46,195 nt of DNA from positions 1 to 46,195 of the forward strand of contig CANJPU010000043.1 of assembly GCA_947476285.1 (NCBI GenBank), read 5' to 3'. Numbering within the stretch: position 1 is the stretch's first letter; each line of letters begins with the position of its first letter. This document shows positions 41,407-46,195 of this stretch, in pieces. The DNA is from Comamonadaceae bacterium (GTDB lineage Bacteria; Pseudomonadota; Gammaproteobacteria; Burkholderiales; Burkholderiaceae_C). Made by a program: the position numbers and the translations under genes. The notes beneath the pieces are model-generated. The model saw only the letters and a list, made by a program, of their open reading frames with translations. It was not told the origin of the DNA and made no database searches.

Positions 41407-42261
41407 ATGCGCATTTTTGATGTCCACTCGCACTGGGCAACTCCCACGGCCCACATCTGGCGCACGGAAGCGGAGATGGCACGCCAGGAGTTGATCTGGA
41501 AGACCAAGGGCCGGCATTTCACAGAAGACGAGATGATGAACTACATGCGCTCTGAACAGGCGCGCGTGATATTGGATTTGTCCTTCGTCAAGTTCCTGCC
41601 TATCGAGCAAATCAAGCACTTCCATGACTATGCGTTCGCGATGCAGCGCGCCAACCCGGATGTCATTTTCGGCCACTGGATTCAGCTCGATCCACGACGC
41701 GGCAAAGAGTCATTGCTCGAATTTCGTCGCGCGCTGTCGGCCAATGCCGGCTTTGTCGGTCTGGCCGTGATGGGCCAGAACATGGTGCCGCCCAACGATC
41801 CGGCCTGGATCCCCTTCTACAAGCTGGCGATCGAATCAAAGACACCAGTGATGATTCTGGTGGGGCTGACCGGCATGGGTCAGGGCGTGCGAGGCGGCAA
41901 TGGCGTGATCCTGGACCATGGCCACCCGCGCCATGTGGACTACGTGGCCGCGACCTACCCCGACCTGGATGTACTGGCCGCGCGCCCGGCCTGGCCCTGG
42001 CAAGACGAGATGATCGCGGTGCTGCTGCACAAGCGCAATGTGCATTACGAACTGCATGGCTGGTCACCGCGGCAGTTGACCCCGACACTGAAAAAAGAGA
42101 TAGGCACGCGGCTACAAGACCGCGTGATGGTAGGGTGCGATTTTCCGGTTCTCACCTACGAAAAAGTTCTCAGTGGCTGGCAGTCCATGGGCTACTCGAA
42201 CGAAGTGTTGGAGAAAATTCTTTACCGCAATGCGCAAGCCTATTTCCCAGGCGCAGCATAG
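41407..42261 (+). CDS. Amidohydrolase-2 family protein missing expected active-site His residues
   Basis: A 284-residue TIM-barrel protein of the amidohydrolase-2 group (ACMSD, gamma-resorcylate decarboxylase and lactone hydrolases). The N-terminal D5-V-H7-S-H9 motif and the late VGCDFPVLT Asp245 are present. Where relatives usually have LIHTG, this reads MILVG (Leu151 for His). Where they have AHPxWPWQDE, it reads ARPAWPWQDE (Arg193 for His). GAGGA lies 8 bases before ATG 41407. The stop TAG (42259-42261) is the first three bases of the inverted repeat of the following MITE-like element, so the original C-terminus may have been changed by its insertion. Confidence 0.8.
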   Translation: MRIFDVHSHWATPTAHIWRTEAEMARQELIWKTKGRHFTEDEMMNYMRSEQARVILDLSFVKFLPIEQIKHFHDYAFAMQRANPDVIFGHWIQLDPRRGKESLLEFRRALSANAGFVGLAVMGQNMVPPNDPAWIPFYKLAIESKTPVMILVGLTGMGQGVRGGNGVILDHGHPRHVDYVAATYPDLDVLAARPAWPWQDEMIAVLLHKRNVHYELHGWSPRQLTPTLKKEIGTRLQDRVMVGCDFPVLTYEKVLSGWQSMGYSNEVLEKILYRNAQAYFPGAA

Positions 42262-42425
42262 GAGCCTGTCGGACTTTGGGAACGTCGGCTGCAATTTGCG
42301 AGAAACCGGTCCATTTTTTCCCGCCTTCTTGCCCCATAGCTGGGCTATGGGGCTGCGAATGCGGAAAAAACTGTCCTCGGTTTTCGCAAATTTCGCTACG
42401 ACGCCCAAAGTCCGACAGGCTCCTA
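42259..42425. repeat. 167-bp MITE-like element with perfect 22-bp terminal inverted repeats
   Basis: Bases 42259-42280 and 42404-42425 are perfect reverse complements (core GGAGCCTGTCGGACTTTGGG). The inside is also an imperfect palindrome, with TTTGCGA...AAACCGG against CGGTTTTCGCAAA and CCGC runs, meeting at a perfect CCCCATAGC/GCTATGGGG hairpin at 42332-42351. A TA flanks or ends both termini, which would fit a TA target duplication of the IS630/mariner kind. No coding capacity. It begins inside the stop codon of the amidohydrolase gene and ends 47 bp before the Bug 8 gene. A decayed end of the same type lies at 17092. Confidence 0.85.
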
Positions 42426-42471
42426 GAGGATTCAAAGAGCAGAGTTCACCGGCGACAACAGGAGTTACACC

Positions 42472-43449
42472 ATGCATCGCAAGACTTTCTCACGCGCGCT
42501 TTTCTGGATGGTCGCGGCCACCCTCATGGTCTGCGGCCAACTGGCCAGCGCGCAGGACTATCCGAGCCGTCCGATCCGCATCGTCGTGCCCTACCCGCCC
42601 GGCAGCATCACCGACGTGGTGGCGCGGCTGCTTGCCAATGCGCTGTCAGAGCGCCTCAAGCAGTCCACCATCATCGAGAACCGCACTGGCGCCGGCGGCA
42701 TCGTGGCCATGAAGTCAGTGCAGCAGGCCACGCCAGACGGCTACACCCTGGGCGTGATTGCATCGGGCAACATCATCCAGCCCTGGCTGATGAAGGAGAT
42801 GCCTTTCGATGTGCGCAAGGATTTCATGCCCCTGACCATGTTGTACGCGGCGCCTTTCGTGATGACCGTGTCGCCCAGCTTTCCGCCGGCCGATTTCCAG
42901 AGCTTTCTGGCCTATGTACGCGCCAATCCAAACAAGGTGTTCTTCGGCTCCTCAGGTGTAGGCACCACCACCCATCTGGCCGCAGAGTTGATGAAGCAGG
43001 CCTTCGCGCTGGATCTGGTTCATGTGCCTTTTCGTGGCTCGCCAGAGGCCTACACCGCCATGCTGGGCGGGCAGGTGAGCATTTATTTCGATGTCTACGG
43101 CACCGCTCGGCAGCACATCGAGTCGGGCCGGGTGCGGGCGCTGGCTTTTACCGGCCGGGCACGTCATCCAGCCTTGCCGCAAGTGCCCGCGCTCGCCGAA
43201 CTCTCACCCGGGTTCAATGTGTTTGCCTGGGCTGGTTTTGCGGCGCCGCTGGGTACGCCGCGCGATGTGGTGGACAAGCTCGAATCAGCCCTGCGCGCGT
43301 CGTTCAAATCACCCGAGGTGATGCGCCGCCTCAACGAGCTCGGCGTCGAGCCAGGTGGAAGTTCCAGCGCGGAGTTTCTTCAGTTCATGAACGAAGAGTA
43401 CGAAAAATGGGGCAAGGCGATCAAGGCTGCGGGGCTCAAGCAAGAGTAG
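42472..43449 (+). CDS. Bug-family solute-binding protein 8
   Basis: A 325-residue exported protein: signal region ALFWMVAATLMVCGQLASAQ, mature start DYPSRPIRIVVPYPPGSITD, then QSTIIENRTGAGG, TPDGYTLGVIASG, LVHVPFRGSPEAYTAMLGGQ, LPQVPALAELSPGFN and AAPLGTPRDVVDKL. AGGAG 7 bases before ATG 42472 sets the start. It is third in the ligase-amidohydrolase-Bug unit, although the MITE-like hairpin between it and the amidohydrolase could cut its expression or stabilise the upstream mRNA. Confidence 0.9.
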   Translation: MHRKTFSRALFWMVAATLMVCGQLASAQDYPSRPIRIVVPYPPGSITDVVARLLANALSERLKQSTIIENRTGAGGIVAMKSVQQATPDGYTLGVIASGNIIQPWLMKEMPFDVRKDFMPLTMLYAAPFVMTVSPSFPPADFQSFLAYVRANPNKVFFGSSGVGTTTHLAAELMKQAFALDLVHVPFRGSPEAYTAMLGGQVSIYFDVYGTARQHIESGRVRALAFTGRARHPALPQVPALAELSPGFNVFAWAGFAAPLGTPRDVVDKLESALRASFKSPEVMRRLNELGVEPGGSSSAEFLQFMNEEYEKWGKAIKAAGLKQE

Positions 43450-43521
43450 CTTGCCGCCGGCAGATCTCATCGCATTGCAGACAAATTCTGCAGGTGCGTG
43501 GCCGGCACCAGGTCGCACGAC

Positions 43522-44799
43522 TCAGCCCGCAGGCACCAGCCCCGTGGTCGTCATGCGCCAGCCCTGTTGCGGCAGGCGCAGCGAGACGCCGGCGGCGATC
43601 AACAAGATCGCGCCGGCCGAGCCAAAGGCGATCCAGTGGGTGCCGAATTGTTCATATGCCCAGCCGCCCAGCCAAGAGCTGATCATGGCGCCCACCTGAT
43701 GTGACACATAGGCCCAGCCGTAGAGAATGCCCACCAGACGAACACCATAGACATCAGCCAGGATGGCCGAGGACATGGCGATGCTGCCGGCCCAGACCAG
43801 GCCGCCGATGGCGGCGGTGGCGTACAACTCCCAGTGCGCGCCCACCAGCAGCAATGCGAAGAAGCCCAGGCCTCGGATGAGATAGATGGCGCCGAGGATG
43901 TTCTTGCGCGGCAAAATGTCTGCTACACGGCCCAGCACCAGTGTGCCCATGATGGCGACCAGTCCGATGAGCCCGATACCGTAGGAGCTGGTCATGGCAT
44001 CAAAGCCATGGTCCATCAACATGGGCATGCCGTGCGTACCCAGCAAGTTCATGCTGTAGCCGCAGGCGAACAAGCCAATGCATATCTTGATGAAGGGCCC
44101 GGTACGCACCGCCTCGCTGAAGTCCAGGAAGGGGAGTGCCTGCGCTTGCGCTTGCACAGGGGTGGCGGCGACCTGGTCGGGGAGCAGATCGCCATTGGGC
44201 GGCGGCGTCTCGCGCATCACCAGCAGTGCCAGCGGCACCGTGAGCGCGGCAAAGACCACAGCAAACCCCAGCAGCGTCGTTTGCCAACCCATGGCTTCGA
44301 TCGCGATGGTCAAGACCGGGGTCATCACCGCGATGCCCGCCATGGAGCCAGTGGCCAGGAAGAAAAGCGCCGCGCCGCGCTGACGCGAGAACCAGCGGCT
44401 GATCACCGGCGTGAGCGCCACCGGGCTGGTGAACGCGAAACCCAGAGACATCAGCACACCGAACGCCATCAGGAAACCGATCGGCCCGCGCGCCATCACG
44501 CTCCAAATGCTGGAGGCCACGATCAGCACACACCCAAGCAGCAGCACAAAGCGGGTGCTGTAGCGCCCCGCCAGATGCGCGGCCACTGGCATGCCCAGGC
44601 CATAGACCAGCATGCCGATGGCCACAATGCCCGACAGCAGACTGCGGCTAAAGCCCAGGTCCCTGACCATGGGCATGAAAAACGGGCCCACGCCCATTCG
44701 CATGCCGATGGTGAGAAAAGTGATGAAAGCAGCCGCCGCGACGATATTCCAGCCGTGATACCAATTGCCGATGCGTCTTGTATTCACTGCGGTCACCAC
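43522..44799 (-). CDS. Major facilitator superfamily transporter
   Basis: A 425-residue integral membrane protein with twelve hydrophobic spans. N-half: WNIVAAAAFITFLTIGMRMG, LSGIVAIGMLVYGLGMPVAA, the loop AGRYSTRF and SRWFSRQRGAALFFLATGSM, typical of MFS motif A and B areas. There is a hydrophilic central loop (PPPNGDLLPDQVAATPVQAQ) and a second half with LVLGRVADILPRKN. The arrangement resembles monocarboxylate or oxalate/formate-type porters. The start is one of several GTG codons (44799, 44796, 44787); the first gives the full frame. It may be the real inner-membrane importer serving the nearby degradation genes. Confidence 0.88.
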   Translation of the reverse strand: MVTAVNTRRIGNWYHGWNIVAAAAFITFLTIGMRMGVGPFFMPMVRDLGFSRSLLSGIVAIGMLVYGLGMPVAAHLAGRYSTRFVLLLGCVLIVASSIWSVMARGPIGFLMAFGVLMSLGFAFTSPVALTPVISRWFSRQRGAALFFLATGSMAGIAVMTPVLTIAIEAMGWQTTLLGFAVVFAALTVPLALLVMRETPPPNGDLLPDQVAATPVQAQAQALPFLDFSEAVRTGPFIKICIGLFACGYSMNLLGTHGMPMLMDHGFDAMTSSYGIGLIGLVAIMGTLVLGRVADILPRKNILGAIYLIRGLGFFALLLVGAHWELYATAAIGGLVWAGSIAMSSAILADVYGVRLVGILYGWAYVSHQVGAMISSWLGGWAYEQFGTHWIAFGSAGAILLIAAGVSLRLPQQGWRMTTTGLVPAG

Positions 44800-45077
44800 C
44801 CTTTGTTACTGCATTGCGAGTTAGCTTGCGTACAGTCTACCGGACATGGGCGATGGGCACAGCCGCCTGGGCATTTGCGTACGAGGCGCACCTGCACCGC
44901 ACATCGTCGGGATCGGATATTCTTGCAGGCGAGTGATCTTGTCGACGGCCGGCGCTAGACCGGGCAGCTCGCGCAGCAATTTGTTTTGCTTGGCAATGCG
45001 CCTCGCGTCGGCAGGGTGACTGCGCACTCGGCACTGTTTGCGTCAGCGATCTAGCTCATCTTCTTTAGGAATACGCC
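44800..45077. other. Divergent intergenic region
   Basis: 278 bp between the MFS gene (-) and the peroxidase-like gene (+). Nothing recognisable beyond the ribosome site AGGA at 45067-45070. Confidence 0.35.
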
Positions 45078-46054
45078 GTGGGTATCGAATTTGTGTGTTT
45101 TGAAGCTCTCAGACCATTTGGTGCAAAGCGGGCCAAGGCCTGGCGGCTGGCGGCTGGCGCCTGCTGCGCGGCAGCCTTGCTCGCCCTCGGCGGCTGCGGT
45201 GGAGGTGGCGGGGCCGCGCCGGTGAGCAGCCCCACGGACAGCACACCGATCACACCGACCACACCGCCCGCCACATCGACCGCCTCGGTGACACCCACGG
45301 TCGTCATCCCTACGGTCACCCCCACCGTGGTCGTGACACCCAGCGGCCCGGCCTTGTCTGCGCAGGCCGCTGCATTCCTCGATCTGAATCTGGCCAATCT
45401 CGCCAGCTACACACCCGTTCTGCCTGCGCATTACGATGCGGCGGTCACTGGCCTTGACAATGCGCCGCCCGGCAGCGCCGCCAGCGACCGCATCGCGACC
45501 TTGGGGCGGGTGCTCTTTCACGACAAGCGCCTGAGCGTGAACGACACCATTGCATGCGCTTCCTGCCATCAGCAGGCGCTGACATTTGATGACCGCGTTC
45601 GCTTCAGTGTGGGCTTTGCCGGCAACGCCTTCACCACGGCGCATGCCATGCGGCTTGGCAATGTGCGCTACTTCCGCCCTGGCAGCATGTTCTGGGACCG
45701 CCGCGCCGCATCGCTGGAGGCACAGGCCACGCAGCCCATACAGAACCCGGTCGAGATGGGCTTTGATGCGTCCAACGGCGGCCTGCCCGCCTTGCTGTCG
45801 AAGATGCAGGGGCTGGTCTACTACCCCGAGCTCTTTGCCTTCGCCTTTGGCACCAGCGACATCACCGAAGTTCGCATTCAGCAGGCGCTGGGGCAATTCC
45901 AGCGGGCCATGGTGTCATCGGCCAGCCTCTGGGACAGCGGCTATGCACAGGTCTATTCACCGCTGCTGCCCGACAAAGGACTGAGCCTTGACGTGCCCGG
46001 ACTCACCGCGCAAGAAAACCGCGGGCGCCTGCTTTTCATCAACGGCCCAGGCAA
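45078..46054 (+). pseudogene. Di-haem cytochrome c peroxidase/MauG-like lipoprotein, interrupted
   Basis: The frame begins at GTG 45078 (AGGA 7 bases upstream) with a basic N-terminus, a hydrophobic stretch and a lipobox ending LGGC, so an outer- or inner-membrane lipoprotein is likely. A low-complexity Thr/Pro/Val linker follows, then the peroxidase core: RIATLGRVLFHDKRLSVNDT, first haem site CASCHQQALTFDDR, FWDRRAASLEAQATQPIQNP and EMGF. At LTAQENRGRLLFINGPG the homology stops just before the region where the second CxxCH should be. The frame then runs into foreign sequence and ends at 46103. The second haem domain is missing, so the gene is broken unless it resumes beyond the window. Confidence 0.75.
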
Positions 46055-46195
46055 TGTCCCGATCACTGTTGAACGCTGCCGGGTGACGGCTCCTCTGACG
46101 TGATACTACGCGGCTTTTCTTTCGCTGGCCTGCACGGCGGTTTGCCGAGCCTCCAAGACCGTCATCAGGAAGTTCATATCCCGATGCCCGCGCAG
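46055..46195. mobile_element. Probable end of an insertion sequence (continues past the window)
   Basis: From about 46055 (TGTCCCGATCACTGTTGAAC) the peroxidase gene loses homology. On the minus strand a short frame ends in TAG at 46108-46106 with LRGHRDMNFLMTVLEARQTA followed by VQASERKAA. A C-terminal coding end so close to a TGT... boundary that breaks a gene is what one expects at an insertion sequence end. Neither the family nor the terminal repeat can be confirmed, as the other end is outside the window. Confidence 0.5.
46106..46195 (-). CDS. Partial frame, possible transposase C-terminus
   Basis: The last 29 codons of a minus-strand reading frame enter from the right edge and stop at 46106. 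The sequence (HRDMNFLMTVLEARQTAVQA) is charged and helical. I do not recognise the family. It is called a transposase only because it lies at the point where the peroxidase-like gene is interrupted. Confidence 0.35.
   Translation of the reverse strand: MRGHRDMNFLMTVLEARQTAVQASERKAA

Noticed and set aside
39803..41482. 559-residue open frame on the minus strand
   Set aside because: It covers the ligase gene on the other strand, has no family-like motifs, and arises from codon bias in GC-rich coding DNA.
42135..43682. 515-residue plus-strand frame over the MITE and Bug 8
   Set aside because: It runs through the palindrome and overlaps Bug 8 in another frame, without motifs.
43834..44958. 374-residue plus-strand frame rich in His, Gln and Arg
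   Set aside because: It is antisense to the MFS gene; composition is typical of a shadow of a membrane protein gene.
1..46195. CRISPR array, tRNA, rRNA, riboswitch or phage genes
   Set aside because: No regularly spaced repeats, no cloverleaf-like sequence and no phage-type proteins were found when reading through.

Overview
The window reads as chromosomal DNA of a GC-rich betaproteobacterium, most likely Burkholderiales and close to Comamonadaceae (Polaromonas, Variovorax or Acidovorax type). The main reason is eight intact genes, plus one remnant, for Bug-family (TctC-like) periplasmic solute-binding proteins, a paralogue expansion typical of that order. They are mixed with LysR regulators and many small catabolic operons. 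I saw no tRNA, rRNA or CRISPR array.

Layout. (1) 1-1152: edge region with a long imperfect palindrome, a dispersed repeat copy and decayed alpha/beta-hydrolase genes. (2) 1177-9273: an AhpD/CMD-like gene (-), then a plus-strand operon (FAH hydrolase, SnoaL/NTF2-like protein, VOC protein, TfdA/TauD-like dioxygenase, Bug protein), then a minus-strand LysR regulator, Rieske oxygenase and SDR dehydrogenase. (3) 9746-16979: a 2-oxopent-4-enoate hydratase-like gene (+) and a second minus-strand TfdA-like operon (dioxygenase, FMN 2-hydroxyacid oxidase, Bug, D-2-hydroxyacid dehydrogenase, FAH hydrolase) with a divergent LysR gene. (4) 17246-20434: two tandem, closely related Bug genes, a repeat element and an Asp/Glu-racemase-superfamily gene. 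(5) 20435-34322: about 14 kb of minus-strand genes for a CoA-linked degradation route: GMC alcohol dehydrogenase, aldehyde dehydrogenase, SDR, AhpD-like protein, acyl-CoA ligase, two hot-dog dehydratase subunits, two crotonase-fold enzymes, an HMG-CoA-lyase-like enzyme, a CapA-like protein, two Bug proteins and two gene remnants. (6) 34670-37822: an unrelated envelope module (exported Tyr/Gly-rich protein, TPR membrane protein, LemA, GIDE-domain protein with an EF-hand). (7) 37974-44799: another degradative block (HpcH/HpaI-aldolase-like protein and Bug on minus; CoA ligase-like protein, amidohydrolase and Bug on plus; MFS transporter on minus). (8) 45078-46195: a di-haem peroxidase-like lipoprotein gene cut short by what appears to be an insertion sequence running off the right edge.

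How the genes may work together (inference): Bug proteins would bind organic acids outside the inner membrane, although no TctA/TctB membrane partners are encoded here. TfdA-like and Rieske oxygenases would oxidise aromatic or ether-linked substrates. FAH hydrolases, the hydratase and the hydroxyacid enzymes would process ring-cleavage and 2-oxo or 2-hydroxy acid products. The long minus-strand cluster fits conversion of alcohol to aldehyde, acid and acyl-CoA, then hydration and C-C cleavage. No substrate can be named from sequence alone.

The best leads are several enzymes that keep their family fold but seem to lack expected catalytic residues (amidohydrolase, HpcH/HpaI aldolase, SDR, AhpD-like proteins, racemase-superfamily protein, and a hydratase pair whose Asp and His sit on different subunits). 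Others are three long palindromic or MITE-like repeats and a trail of gene fossils. All identifications are by eye.
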